From Singulisphaera sp. GP187 (GTDB lineage: Bacteria; Planctomycetota; Planctomycetia; Gemmatales; Gemmataceae), in NCBI GenBank assembly GCA_945861245.1, contig CAMAUE010000026.1:1-46960 (forward strand): a stretch of DNA of 46,960 nucleotides. The letters run 5' to 3'. Position 1 is the stretch's first letter. Each line of letters opens with the position of its first letter. The notes beneath the pieces were generated by a model. It was given only the letters and a program-made list of their open reading frames with translations, had not been told where the DNA came from and did no database searches. The translations under genes and the position numbers were made by a program. Of this stretch, positions 1 through 10,049 are shown in pieces.

Positions 1-135
1 AGATGCCGCGTCTGGCTCCAGACCCAACGCCGCACGACGGATCTCGCGCACACAGCCAACACGATTACGTATCACCAGCAGCGTAACCGAGCCGCGAGAT
101 TGTCACGCCAGCAACCAGAGCGGATGCTGACCTAG
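1..135 (+). CDS. possible 3' end of an unidentified gene
   Basis: Frame 1 is open from the left edge to a TAG at 133-135 and would give a 44-residue arginine- and glutamine-rich C-terminus ending in ERMLT. I do not recognise it. The composition resembles the basic tail of some transposases, but nothing specific supports that. The opposite strand also has a short open stretch (after a TGA near 107, leftwards to the edge), so the choice of strand is uncertain. Confidence 0.22.
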   Translation, partial: RCRVWLQTQRRTTDLAHTANTITYHQQRNRAARLSRQQPERMLT

Positions 136-145
136 CGCTGTAGTG

Positions 146-334
146 TTAAGGGGTTCCATTGAAGCCAAAGCCTATCAATTCATCGCAGTATGGACACGCA
201 AGTGCGGCTCCGGATTCTGCTTTGAATAACCAACGAAATGCCGGTTCAGAACGCTTGGCGGCCGGAACGCATTCCAACAGGCCGTCAATGATGAATCCAG
301 AGCAGTAAATGCAATACATGCTCCAATACGGCAT
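146..334 (-). CDS. small CxxC-CxxC (zinc-ribbon-like) hypothetical protein
   Basis: This is a 62-residue protein with two CxxC pairs, CIYC near residue 8 and CPYC near residue 48, spaced as in a one-zinc ribbon. The ATG at 334 has a GGAG about 7 bases upstream; another ATG five bases earlier is out of frame and hits a stop quickly. Small proteins with this pattern and a conserved hydrophobic middle are typical of planctomycete genomes. Zinc binding is inferred from the cysteines, and the function is unknown. It is separated from the S9 peptidase gene by about 110 bases holding a broken palindrome. Confidence 0.6.
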   Translation of the reverse strand: MPYWSMYCIYCSGFIIDGLLECVPAAKRSEPAFRWLFKAESGAALACPYCDELIGFGFNGTP

Positions 335-402
335 TCCATTTCTCCATTATGTCACAGCCTGATGGCGTTGTCGATAGCATCACCAATAGGCGCGAAATCG
401 CG

Positions 403-440
403 CTCGCATGGGACACTGCGAGCGCTAAGCCGCAAGCGGA
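403..440. repeat. partial family A palindrome
   Basis: It has a right arm GAGCGCTAAGCCGCAAGCGG preceded only by the inner part of the left arm (GCGCTCGCA), so the element is decayed. Complete copies lie at 23209-23264, 36531-36584 and 45054-45108. Confidence 0.6.
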
Positions 441-446
441 CAAACG

Positions 447-2579
447 TCACTTCCCGCTCGGCGCTACGTGTTTCCTCAGCCAGGTGAAGACTTCGTTGTG
501 CCAGTATTCGCTGTTGCGTGGGCGTAGGACCCAGTGGCCTTCGTCTGGGAAGTTGATGAAGCGCGATGGCACGCCCTGGCGCTGAAGCGTCGTGAAGAGC
601 TGAATGCCTTCGCTCACCGGCACGCGGAAGTCGAGGTCGTTGTGGATGATGAGCATCGGCGTTTTGTATTTGCCGAGGTTTGCCGCCAATTTGTGCGGCG
701 AGTGTTTCTCGTAAGACGCACGGTTCTTGCCCCAGGGCGTGCCGCCGTGCTCCCATTCGTCGAACCAAAGCTCTTCGGTGGTGGAGTACATGCTGTCGAA
801 GTTCCACACGCCGCAATGGGTGATGAGCGTTTTGAATTTGCTGTTATTGACGGCAAACCAGTTGACCATGTACCCGCCGAAGGACGCACCGGCGGCGGCC
901 ATGCGTTGGTTGTCGATCCACGGCTGGCTTTCGAGGTGCTTCAGGCCCGCCATCAGGTCTTCGTAACACTTGCCGCCCCAATCGCCGCTGATCTCGTCAA
1001 CGTACTGTTGGCCGAAACCGGTGGAGCCGCGCGGATTGGGAAGGGCGACGACGTAGCCCTGGGCGGCCCAGGCTTGCGGGTTCCAGCGGAAACTCCAGCC
1101 GTCGTCCCAGGCGCCTTGCGGGCCGCCGTGGACCAGGAATACGAGCGGCCATTTCTTTTTTGCGTCGAAGCCGGGCGGTTTCAGGATCCACATCTGCATC
1201 GGGGTGCCGCCCGCGCCGAGCACGCTGACCGATTCGGGAAGCGACAGGTCGAGCTCCGCGAGAACCTTGGCATTGGCTTTGGTCGCGTTGAAGACGTCCC
1301 AGTCGGTATCGCGGTCAATGGCGACGTGGACTTCGTTGGGATGATGCATGGCCGAGCGTGTGAACGCCATGCGCTTGCCGTCGCTGCTTACGGACAGCGA
1401 GCCATTGGAATGGTGGCGGATAAACGTGCCGCGCTCGGCGGGATTGGTTTCCTTGAGATTGATGACGAAATACCAGTGCTTGCCGCGATCGTCGGCGCCG
1501 AAGTAGATGCGTTCATTGTCGGACATCCAGACGAAATCCTCGGCGGAGACCTCAAACTCGGCGGTAAGATTGCGCGGCTTGGCCCGTTTCTTCGGATCGA
1601 TCTCGTTAAGCGATTCGGTTGGCAGGAGCATGATGTTCCACTTGTCGGCCTCGAAGCCTGCGCGCTTTTGGGCGCGGTAGGCGAGCCATTTGCCATCGGG
1701 CGAGAATTGGGGCGAACCGTCGGCAGCTTTGTTGTCGGTCGTGATCGATTCCCATTTCGTCGTGCCGCCTGTTACGGGCACGCGGCAGATGTCGTAATCG
1801 GTACTCCACGCCTCATTTTTGGCCGGTACAGCCGTGAAGTAGAGATGCTTGCCATCGGGGCTGAAGGTGAAGTCGTCGCCGATTGAGAACGTGGACGACG
1901 ACGGATAGGAATCGCGGTCGCCGGGGGTGACGTCGCGCGGCTCGCTGACCTTGCTTTTTTCGTACGAAATCACGAACAGGTGAATTCTCTTATCTTCAAC
2001 ATATTCATCCCAGTGGCGAAAGAAGAGCCTGGTGAAGACCTTGGCTTTGATGGGGCTTTTTTCGATATCGTCCATGCGTTTCTTGTTGAGGGCGTCGCTT
2101 TCATTGAACGGTTTATCGGAATATTCAGGCCAAACGGTGGAGGTAAAGGCGATCTGCTTGCCATCGCGCGACCAGGTGCCAAGCGATGCGCCGGTGGCGA
2201 TGTTGGTCAGCTGCCGAGGTTCGCCGCCGGCGAGGTCGATGAGCCAAAGTTGGCTGGACCCGGATCGGCTTGATTCAAAGAGGATCGTTTTGCAATCGGG
2301 GCTCCAGCGTGGATGGCGGTCGCTCTTCGTGCTTGAGGTGAGCTGTTTTGGCGTCGCGCCTTTGTCGGTCGAGACGAGCCAAAGGCTGGCGACCGACTTG
2401 TTGCCGGCGAGATCGACGTTGCCTTGCGTGTAAACGACCCATTTCCCATCGGGACTGATCTGCGGGTCGGCCAGGCGTTTCAGGCGGAAGAGGTCGGTGA
2501 CCTTCATCGGTCTGGTTTGCTCGCCGGCATGCGCGGTCAAGGGGACGAGCAGCAACAACAAGTATGCGAAGCGTTTCAT
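447..2579 (-). CDS. exported S9-family (prolyl oligopeptidase-like) serine peptidase
   Basis: This 710-residue protein starts with a signal peptide (MKRFAYLLLLLVPLTAHA). An N-terminal propeller of repeated PDGK-type motifs (SPDGKW, SRDGKQ, FSPDGKH; about residues 35-440) is followed by an alpha/beta-hydrolase domain. The catalytic triad is visible: Ser566 in GASFGG, Asp650 in DLDFRVP and His682 in EGHW. Members of this family (acylaminoacyl-peptidase/dipeptidyl-peptidase types) cleave short peptides; the signal peptide places this one outside the cytoplasm. I chose the ATG at 2579 because it has AGGAT-like bases in the right place and begins the signal peptide. The frame stays open to 2690 only because it runs into a palindrome. 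It lies downstream of, and on the same strand as, the giant proteins, about 160 bases away. Confidence 0.93.
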   Translation of the reverse strand: MKRFAYLLLLLVPLTAHAGEQTRPMKVTDLFRLKRLADPQISPDGKWVVYTQGNVDLAGNKSVASLWLVSTDKGATPKQLTSSTKSDRHPRWSPDCKTILFESSRSGSSQLWLIDLAGGEPRQLTNIATGASLGTWSRDGKQIAFTSTVWPEYSDKPFNESDALNKKRMDDIEKSPIKAKVFTRLFFRHWDEYVEDKRIHLFVISYEKSKVSEPRDVTPGDRDSYPSSSTFSIGDDFTFSPDGKHLYFTAVPAKNEAWSTDYDICRVPVTGGTTKWESITTDNKAADGSPQFSPDGKWLAYRAQKRAGFEADKWNIMLLPTESLNEIDPKKRAKPRNLTAEFEVSAEDFVWMSDNERIYFGADDRGKHWYFVINLKETNPAERGTFIRHHSNGSLSVSSDGKRMAFTRSAMHHPNEVHVAIDRDTDWDVFNATKANAKVLAELDLSLPESVSVLGAGGTPMQMWILKPPGFDAKKKWPLVFLVHGGPQGAWDDGWSFRWNPQAWAAQGYVVALPNPRGSTGFGQQYVDEISGDWGGKCYEDLMAGLKHLESQPWIDNQRMAAAGASFGGYMVNWFAVNNSKFKTLITHCGVWNFDSMYSTTEELWFDEWEHGGTPWGKNRASYEKHSPHKLAANLGKYKTPMLIIHNDLDFRVPVSEGIQLFTTLQRQGVPSRFINFPDEGHWVLRPRNSEYWHNEVFTWLRKHVAPSGK

Positions 2580-2621
2580 GTCGGATCCTCGAAGTAACTT
2601 GTGCGGGTTTGCAGCTTTCCT

Positions 2622-2685
2622 GATTTCCGCTTGCGGCTTGGCGTTCACGTGAGATGTCCCGAGCGCTAAGCCGCCAGCGGAAATC
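2622..2685. repeat. family A palindrome, slightly degenerate
   Basis: The arms start TTTCCGCTTGCGGCTT and end AAGCCGCCAGCGGAAA, with a few mismatches (GGCG for AGCG). It sits between the giant protein gene and the S9 peptidase gene, overlaps the apparent upstream extension of the latter, and could act as a transcript hairpin between the two. Confidence 0.75.
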
Positions 2686-2736
2686 AACAATCGCTTTGGT
2701 AAGAACGATTCGAGATATGTTATTGGCGGCGCGGCA

Positions 2737-5700
2737 TCAGTTCACGGTCGGCGGCAGGGTTCGTGTCGAGGCCTGGTCGGCGGATTTGACGCGCTTCGGC
2801 GCCGCGAGGAATCGATCCCTCGCGATCTGGATCGTCCAGACGATGCGAATTCCGATCGGAATCATAGTTAGTGCGATCGGCAAAACACCTGAGCCGAGTA
2901 GGGCAATCGCGATCACCATCACCACGATCGCCAACTCGGGGGCCGCCGGGCCTAGAAGCCTATAGGTCTGCGGAAAACAGGAGAGCACTAACAGCAAGAG
3001 GGCGACCAAGAGCGCGATCTCGACCACGGTCCAACGCTGGCGCAACGCGATTTCGGCCTGGGAGACTAGGGCGATAGTCGATTGACCAGGATGGACGGCG
3101 ATAAAGGATCCAAGTCTGCTTACCTCGAATTGGGGAACGGCACACGAAGCGAGCGCCGCCGATTTCTCGATTTGCACACGTTGCTTGTCCCAACCATTAC
3201 GTTTCGCGAAGTCGGCATTTCGTTTTTTCATGCCGCTGATGCGTTCCTGAACTTCCGCGGAATCGTGGTTAGAACGCGCGACGTTTGTGATACTGTTGAC
3301 GTAGCTTGCCTGGCGAAGAAGGCGAACGATCCGCGGTTGCCGTTCCGCGATCTGTTGCAGGGCAAATCCGCCAGGTGCCGATGCGAGCGACGGGACCTCC
3401 TCTAGCAGCCGAATTTCAGTTTCCGCGTTCCGAAGCAGCGTATGCAATAGGATTGCGTCGTGCTCTTGCGGTCGGTCGCGCAGGTCGACGCCAGGCGGCA
3501 ATATGAGGACGCGTCCGGCGGTTGGCAATGGCGCATCGCCAAATTGCAAAGGCTCGGTGTTCGGAGCGCTGGGCTTCTCGGCGCCGACTTGGTATCTCCA
3601 GCGCATCATCAAATGCTGCGGTTGTTCGCTCAACCGCATCGTGAAGATTCGGCTATTGTCGTCGCCTGCGGCAGAAGGTTGTGTTGTGCCATCGATAGAA
3701 ACGTAGAGCGATTCCAACGGCTGAGGCAAGCGCAGACGCACGTCGGCCACCTGCGTCGAACGTAGCCAACACGACGCTTCATGCATCCAGTCGCCGGCGG
3801 CAGTACGCGAGATCGTTTCGGAGAATGCCAGGACGCGAACGGTAGCAGTCGTCGATATCGGTTGGGCGCCAAATTCCATCGCTGCACGCGTCGGGGCAAC
3901 TTTCCAGATCGCGAGGGGAACCGAACCTGCCCCGCTGCCAGCGCCGTCGGTTTTGAGACGGGTTCCCGTGATGACCTTCCGCGTTCCACTCTCGAACAAG
4001 TCGCCGTCCTTCCACGCAACCGTTGAGCGCACGACCTCGACACCGCTGACCTCGATCGTTGGTAGAAGCGCCGGCCTGGTTCCGTCATTTGGAAGGCGGG
4101 TGGTAAGCGCGACAATAACGCTGGCGGGCAGTCCGTCAGAAAACTGGATACGCCACATCGTCTCGCCCACTTTTTTCGCAGGCATCGCCGTTACGACACC
4201 GCCGAGGACATCGAATTTCACGCCGTCGACGGGCAGGTTCGACGCCTTGATCAACAAGGTCGGCAAGACGCCGTGGTCAGACCGGATTCGCAGCTCCTCG
4301 CTCCAGACAATTCCACGTTCGTCGCGTTCCACTTTGGCATGCGCCGTTGCGGAGGAAACATTCTTCTGTCGACGAATTTGATAGGCCAACTCCCAAGGCC
4401 AAGCCGTGATCGCGAAACGATGAGGCAACGCAGCGATCCGGCGCAACGAGCGCTGGTTGACGACATCTAGCTCAAGCCCAGCCGTTGGGCGCAGCTCGAT
4501 CGCGGAGTCGAGGAGTTGGGCGTGCAGCGGGTGAATCGGCGGAACAGCGTGCGCCTTCTTGTCTGCCTTGCCCGCGTAGGCCTGCCAGCCGATGATCTCG
4601 ATCGTCGTCTGTTTCTTGGGCTGTTTGAGCCAAACCTGCAAGAGCGTTTCGTGCAAATGCCAGCGGTGGACATCCGGGCCGCGCACACCGGCGAGGACGA
4701 TGGCGGGATCGACCTGGAATTCCGCGAAATAGATGTCGCCGACGGTACTGGTCAAGGTACAGGTGGCGAGCAAGTCGGCGCCGATCGAATCGATATCCCA
4801 GCGGAAATCGCAGCGGGCCTTGAGTTCGCGCGGCTGCACGAAAAGCTCAAGCCCCGCGATGAGCGCCTTGCGCTGGAAGCGATAGGCACGTGTCGCCTCA
4901 ACGGATTTGGCACCGCCAAGACGTTGCCAATTCTGCTGGAACTCGTCCGTCGTCATACTCTGGATGGCTAGATTCTGAGCGGCGCCGCGTGATTCCGTCG
5001 CCTCAAGCCGATAGCCCAACCAGCCCTCGATTGATTTTCCTTGCATCGGCGCCGGCAGGTTCAACATCATTCGTTGCGTCGTGAAATCGGTTGGCAACGC
5101 TTCAATCCGCAATATCACGTCCCCCGACACCGGTTTCGCGAAATCGACGAGCAATCTGCGTTGGACGGCCTTGCCCTGGACTTGCCAATGTTTGACCGCT
5201 ATCGGCAGGCTCAAGGTCCCCGCGACGACGACGGTATGTGCCTCGATCGAGAGAATTTGCAGTCCGGCCGGCATCGCTACCGCAATTTGGCCAAGCGAAA
5301 GCCCGCCGAGGCGATAGTGCAATTGGCTGGATAGCGCGATGCTGCCGTGCCGAAGGTCCCAGTAATGGGCTTCCGACACGTCGATGCTTTTCGCGAGGAG
5401 AACGGTCGGCCCGCCGGTCCAGCGAACGTGGATATCGTTCTCGTATCCGACTTGTGCCTGCCAGCCACGCACTGCGGAGGGCAGGCCGGTGATAATTTTC
5501 GTTTCGCCCAGACCGCGGGCGAGTTGCGGATTTTGCACAGGCAAGTCCCATTGCATGCGCAGGTCGCACCGCGCCGCTTTGGGAACCGAGAATCGGACGC
5601 CCTGCATGCCGCCGGCGCTGTCGATAGGAGTCGTGAATGCCAGGCGGACATGATGTACTCCGGGTTTGCCGATCGCCAGCGCATAGCCGTTCTTGTTCGG

Positions 5701-8700
5701 CGATGGAAAGGCCGGCGTCCCGTCCAACAGGCTGCCTTCTTCGAGTTGGACTCCGGTGAGCGGCATCACGAAATTCGCGTTGGGACGGAGGCTGAGCACC
5801 TCGTAATCGACCTCGAATCGCGCCCGATTATCGACCACCTGGCCAACATAGCGAGCGCTCAACAATACCGTCGGTTGCGACGTGAAACTCGATTGTTTTC
5901 CGATCGCTTCGAGCCGGGCGGAAAGCTCGGCGGGCAGCAGGACCGCGGGTTTTGGATTTTGGATGATCCAAACCGTGTAGCTCGGCGCCGGGGCGGGCGG
6001 TTGGGCGTAGCATTGCCAGGTGATGACGCCAAGCAGCAGCGTCGCGGCGACGGTTCCCGCCGCCGAGATGCTCAGCTTAGGCGCAGGGGCATCGCCGCTC
6101 GCTGCGGATCGCGATCGCGCCGCGGCAACCAGTGCGGCGAGCAAGCCAATGGCGTGACTCAAGGCACTCGGGAACAGCATGGTTTCGGCAACTGCGGTCG
6201 AGGCCAGTGCGATCGCGATGACCATGCCCGTGAACAGAATAATATGGGTACGCACCCGCGTTCGCGCAGACAGGCGATTGCGCGTTGCATAGATCGCAAA
6301 CAGCCAGAGCAAGGCCAGCAGCCAGCCCAGCGAATTCGCGACGGTCTGATCGAGTAACGTGATAGCTCCGCCGTTCGCGATCAGGGGCGTTTTCCATTCG
6401 CGCATCGGCAACGCGCTGTCGTCGGGACCATGCCAGCCGGGCGATTGGGTTTGTGGATCGGCGTCGGCCGCGGCGCGATTCAACCATGCCGTGATGAGGA
6501 AAAACCCGCCGGACGCGTCGCGCCCCGTCAGAATCGCTTCACGCATTGCCGGGCTGAGCCGTTCAACCTGTGCCGGGCCGGTCACGCTCAATTGGTGCAT
6601 GCGTTGGGAAGTTGTCAAGAGCAGTCCGTTCGGCGTTGCGACGGCGATAAGTCCCAACGTTTCCCAGAACGGGCGGTCGATCGGCGCTCGCAGCAGCTTG
6701 GGGTCGACGGGCGTCCGTGGTTCCAGACCCAATTCGGTGAATGCCAACCGGTCGATCAGCAGCGGCATCTTTTCTTTCAATTCGACCAGGGCATAGGTTT
6801 CGAGCAGTGCGCCTAACGAAGCCGTTTCCCCAGGCTCGGCATGGAGGTGGGCCTCGGCCAGGAGTGCCGCGCGGCGAGCGCTTTCGATCTGGTCCGCAGC
6901 CGAACCACTGCTCGACGACGGCAGCCAGGAATCGCCCCAGGTCCATGCCGCATGCGTGCGGCGCAGCCATTCGGCATTTGAATGGAGACCGCGCGGGGTC
7001 CCAACAGGCTCACGCTCGTCGGGGAAGATCGGCGTAATGCCTTCCTCAATTGCCAAGCGCATGTCCACGTCGATAGGCGCGACAGGCCAACCGATCTTGG
7101 GCAAGGATACCCGCTTCATACCCGGGACGAAGAAACTCGGCGGCGGCGACTGGGCCACAATCACGTAGCGCGTTGCCGATTCCTCGCAGGGTAACGTGAG
7201 CCGCACCGAATCGGCATCGTGTTGGGCGCGGAAATGATTCAGCCAACGATCCTGCACACGGACGGCCACGACGCGCATCGCCTCGGGCAGGCGAAGCTCA
7301 CACGTCGGTAGGCGATGCCCCCTTAGGCGAAAGCTGAGCTGATGATAAACCCGGCCATCGCGATAGATTTTCGTCAGACACTTTGCCTCTTCGCAAATTT
7401 CGATGCGGGATCGCGTGACCGGGGTGCGCTCGGTCCAGACTCGCCACGGCGTCGGATGAGGCTGTGGCGCATCGATATCACGAAGCCGAATCCCGAACGG
7501 TGTCGTTGCCGTTCCGCCTTCGCGGGGTACGCCGGCGGCGCTGTCGATACGTTGGATGACTTCGTCGCCCGATTCAATCGCAAATTCTTGCGACACTCTG
7601 GCAGCGCCCAAAGGCGCCATCGCTGGCACATCCCACACGCGCCGATCGGGTAATGGCCTCGGAGCAGCAGGCTCTCGATCCTCGGCCTTCGCCGATGCGA
7701 TCGACGTTTCCACGGTAAATGTCGTTTTCTCCCGGAGCGGCTCGGAAAAATGAAAACGCCAGACCGGCCCCGCAGGTATAGTCGCATACGTCGCAAGGTG
7801 TCCGATCGGATTCACGGCCCCCAGCGCGAGCAAGTGAGGCAGCGCCTCGGCCATCGGCAGCTTCTCGACATGATGGATCGGCGATTTCCCCTCGTCACCG
7901 CCGATCCGCCATTCCACTGGGAATCGCGAGGACAGGCGAAAATCGACGTGATGCGGCGACCCAGCCAACGGTTCGATCTCCCACCGGAAGCGCACCGGCG
8001 AGAAGGCACTCTGCAACGAGATCCGATGCTCGCCGCGGACGCCGATTTGACCCGGCTTCGGCGTTATGCGGATCGTCGCCATCAGCCGTTGGTTCCGCCA
8101 ATGAAACGAATAGCTCGGCATCAGGTCTCGTTCGGCTTCCACGGCGGACACGGTTTGGGGCAATGACGATGACACCAGCTGTGCATGCGCGGAGTCGGCC
8201 ACAAAAACATCCAATCGCCCGGTTAGCCGCGTCGCATTGATCATGTCAATTTCAGGATGTGCAAGAACCCTGCTCGCACCCGTGTTCGCCGAGAATTTCG
8301 AGCGCAGCCGCGCCGACAGCGTCACATCGCGCATCGGCGTCAATGGTTGCTTCAGTTCAACGACAAGCGTATCACCGGTGGTGTACCATCCACGCATCAT
8401 ACCTTCGGGCTGAACGCCGACGTGCTCCAGAACATACGCGGGATTCGTTTTTGGCAGCAAAGCCCGAAGCTCAAAAAAATTGCCGCGCGATGCAACGCAC
8501 CGTATCTCCGTCTCAAGAATAGCAGAGTTATCCGCGAGGTTCCATCGACTGCGAGAATCGGTAGTCAAATCGACCGGATTGGCGTGAAACAGGACAGTGG
8601 GCCGCCGCGACGCGCCGGCGTTGGCAGCAGTTTCGACGAGCGTGATTATTTGCGTGCCGTCGGTATCAGCTGCGACATGGGTCACATCGAAGGAGCCTGG

Positions 8701-9900
8701 ATTCCATCGCGCGGCCGGCAATATCGCATGCAACCGAACCGTCAGAGTTTCGCCGCGCGAGAATGCACCGGCGAGTCGCAACGCGGGGCTTGACCACGAT
8801 TCACCCATTGGGGCGGCGGCGATGCTGCGGACCCGAAGCGTCTCGAGCTTGCCGTACATCGGCTGCTCGAATTGCAGCATGAGTATCCCTGGGATTTCCT
8901 TAGTCGACTTGCCTTTGGCGTCCATGACGGCGACCGTTCCCTCACGCCACTGCCAGCGTTTGAGTTGCCCACCTTTGAACGTAACCTCGAACGGTTGCAG
9001 CCGCGGATCACCCTCGAGTGACAATTCCTGAACGCTGCCGTGGACGATATCGATGTGAAATTCCTGATCGACGCTGATGCGGCGCGGTTCGACGGTCTGC
9101 GTTGCCTGGACTCGCGCGAAGAGCGTCGGTGCTGCGACACCAAGAGTGCCGGTATCGGCGATCTGGCGTAGCGTAATGGTAAATTGTGCCAACCCCGACG
9201 CCTGAATACGCCACAATCGTTTGGCAGGCGACTCCGATTCGATCGGGCCGGTTACCAGCGCCGGGGATTTCGCCACGGAAAGCCAATATTCCGCAGGCAG
9301 CAACAACTCGAATTCGCAGGACGCGCACGGCGGGACGGCAAGCGGAAACTGGATGCCGTCCTGTGTCAGGGTGCCACGCATGCTCCAATCGAAGAAGCAG
9401 GTTCGGTAGTCTTCGCCTGGGACGAGCAGGCTGAGCGATTTGCCGTCGAATTCCGCAAAAGCGGCATCGCTGCCTCGTTCCCATTTGAGCTTGTGCAGCG
9501 CCAGACTGAGCGGATCGATGGGCAGGAGTGCGGCGTCGGCGACAGGATGGTGGACATGCCACTGCCCGCTGCCGTTGATCAACTGATGCCCAACCAATTC
9601 CGCGCGATAGTGGGCGCCGCGCAGCCGTGGCTTTTGCTCGCGGTTTGCCAGGAGACTTCGCGCTTGCTTGACGCGGGTTTCAAATTCATCGAGCGGTTGC
9701 AACGTCAGCGTGCCTTGCGAAACTTTCTCCAGTTCCTTGGCCACTCGTTCCGGCGGAATAACGATCCGCACGATCGACAACGGATCCTCTCCCGAACCCG
9801 GCTGAGCACACAGAGCCGCAACGGCGCAAAACCATCCCGCAGCCAAAGCGAAGCGCCCGGCGGTGATCGGTGACAAACGCGAGATCGGTAACGACGACAT
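2737..9900 (-). CDS. giant two-module secreted/membrane-anchored protein, unknown function
   Basis: This 2387-residue protein matches no family I recognise. Residues 1-35 are a signal peptide ending in CAQ. Residues about 45-1180 are beta-rich extracytoplasmic sequence. Residues about 1190-1262 hold a cluster of hydrophobic helices. Residues about 1274-1299 form one more hydrophobic segment ending WQCYAQ, which looks like an internal signal peptide. Residues about 1300-2285 are a second beta-rich region, and about 2290-2355 hold the final membrane helices. Each half begins with a short P-x-E-rich helix and then a stretch like that in the neighbouring 1170-residue protein, so the gene looks like two tandem copies fused. 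The frame continues upstream to 10026, but that part crosses a palindrome; the ATG at 9900 starts the signal peptide. Its ribosome site is weak. It is probably co-transcribed with the 1170-residue gene upstream. Confidence 0.85.
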   Translation of the reverse strand: MSSLPISRLSPITAGRFALAAGWFCAVAALCAQPGSGEDPLSIVRIVIPPERVAKELEKVSQGTLTLQPLDEFETRVKQARSLLANREQKPRLRGAHYRAELVGHQLINGSGQWHVHHPVADAALLPIDPLSLALHKLKWERGSDAAFAEFDGKSLSLLVPGEDYRTCFFDWSMRGTLTQDGIQFPLAVPPCASCEFELLLPAEYWLSVAKSPALVTGPIESESPAKRLWRIQASGLAQFTITLRQIADTGTLGVAAPTLFARVQATQTVEPRRISVDQEFHIDIVHGSVQELSLEGDPRLQPFEVTFKGGQLKRWQWREGTVAVMDAKGKSTKEIPGILMLQFEQPMYGKLETLRVRSIAAAPMGESWSSPALRLAGAFSRGETLTVRLHAILPAARWNPGSFDVTHVAADTDGTQIITLVETAANAGASRRPTVLFHANPVDLTTDSRSRWNLADNSAILETEIRCVASRGNFFELRALLPKTNPAYVLEHVGVQPEGMMRGWYTTGDTLVVELKQPLTPMRDVTLSARLRSKFSANTGASRVLAHPEIDMINATRLTGRLDVFVADSAHAQLVSSSLPQTVSAVEAERDLMPSYSFHWRNQRLMATIRITPKPGQIGVRGEHRISLQSAFSPVRFRWEIEPLAGSPHHVDFRLSSRFPVEWRIGGDEGKSPIHHVEKLPMAEALPHLLALGAVNPIGHLATYATIPAGPVWRFHFSEPLREKTTFTVETSIASAKAEDREPAAPRPLPDRRVWDVPAMAPLGAARVSQEFAIESGDEVIQRIDSAAGVPREGGTATTPFGIRLRDIDAPQPHPTPWRVWTERTPVTRSRIEICEEAKCLTKIYRDGRVYHQLSFRLRGHRLPTCELRLPEAMRVVAVRVQDRWLNHFRAQHDADSVRLTLPCEESATRYVIVAQSPPPSFFVPGMKRVSLPKIGWPVAPIDVDMRLAIEEGITPIFPDEREPVGTPRGLHSNAEWLRRTHAAWTWGDSWLPSSSSGSAADQIESARRAALLAEAHLHAEPGETASLGALLETYALVELKEKMPLLIDRLAFTELGLEPRTPVDPKLLRAPIDRPFWETLGLIAVATPNGLLLTTSQRMHQLSVTGPAQVERLSPAMREAILTGRDASGGFFLITAWLNRAAADADPQTQSPGWHGPDDSALPMREWKTPLIANGGAITLLDQTVANSLGWLLALLWLFAIYATRNRLSARTRVRTHIILFTGMVIAIALASTAVAETMLFPSALSHAIGLLAALVAAARSRSAASGDAPAPKLSISAAGTVAATLLLGVITWQCYAQPPAPAPSYTVWIIQNPKPAVLLPAELSARLEAIGKQSSFTSQPTVLLSARYVGQVVDNRARFEVDYEVLSLRPNANFVMPLTGVQLEEGSLLDGTPAFPSPNKNGYALAIGKPGVHHVRLAFTTPIDSAGGMQGVRFSVPKAARCDLRMQWDLPVQNPQLARGLGETKIITGLPSAVRGWQAQVGYENDIHVRWTGGPTVLLAKSIDVSEAHYWDLRHGSIALSSQLHYRLGGLSLGQIAVAMPAGLQILSIEAHTVVVAGTLSLPIAVKHWQVQGKAVQRRLLVDFAKPVSGDVILRIEALPTDFTTQRMMLNLPAPMQGKSIEGWLGYRLEATESRGAAQNLAIQSMTTDEFQQNWQRLGGAKSVEATRAYRFQRKALIAGLELFVQPRELKARCDFRWDIDSIGADLLATCTLTSTVGDIYFAEFQVDPAIVLAGVRGPDVHRWHLHETLLQVWLKQPKKQTTIEIIGWQAYAGKADKKAHAVPPIHPLHAQLLDSAIELRPTAGLELDVVNQRSLRRIAALPHRFAITAWPWELAYQIRRQKNVSSATAHAKVERDERGIVWSEELRIRSDHGVLPTLLIKASNLPVDGVKFDVLGGVVTAMPAKKVGETMWRIQFSDGLPASVIVALTTRLPNDGTRPALLPTIEVSGVEVVRSTVAWKDGDLFESGTRKVITGTRLKTDGAGSGAGSVPLAIWKVAPTRAAMEFGAQPISTTATVRVLAFSETISRTAAGDWMHEASCWLRSTQVADVRLRLPQPLESLYVSIDGTTQPSAAGDDNSRIFTMRLSEQPQHLMMRWRYQVGAEKPSAPNTEPLQFGDAPLPTAGRVLILPPGVDLRDRPQEHDAILLHTLLRNAETEIRLLEEVPSLASAPGGFALQQIAERQPRIVRLLRQASYVNSITNVARSNHDSAEVQERISGMKKRNADFAKRNGWDKQRVQIEKSAALASCAVPQFEVSRLGSFIAVHPGQSTIALVSQAEIALRQRWTVVEIALLVALLLLVLSCFPQTYRLLGPAAPELAIVVMVIAIALLGSGVLPIALTMIPIGIRIVWTIQIARDRFLAAPKRVKSADQASTRTLPPTVN

Positions 9901-9950
9901 GCGCAAAGTAAAATCTCGTACCCAGCGAATAATGATGGAAATGCAAGCCC

Positions 9951-10036
9951 AAGGGCGAGGTACTCCTAAACCCTTGGGATCTATTGCCCGCCTGCGCCCA
10001 CACCCAGGGGTTCGGGAGTACCTCACCCCTCGGCTT
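9951..10036. repeat. nested palindrome between the two giant-protein genes
   Basis: Outer arms (AAGCCCAAGGGCGAGGTACT at the left and a matching AGTACCTCACCCCTCGGCTT at the right) enclose a second stem made of AACCCTTGGG and CCCAGGGGTT. It fills most of the 149-base gap and can fold in RNA of either strand. It may be a processing or attenuation hairpin; that is inference. Confidence 0.7.
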
Positions 10037-10049
10037 GAATTTGATCAAC

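Noticed and set aside
534..1886. 450-codon plus-strand open frame
   Set aside because: It is antisense to the S9 peptidase, whose domains and triad are clear; no recognisable protein.
5347..6357. 336-codon plus-strand open frame
   Set aside because: It is antisense to the giant protein; rich in Arg/Gly/Gln typical of GC-rich shadow frames.
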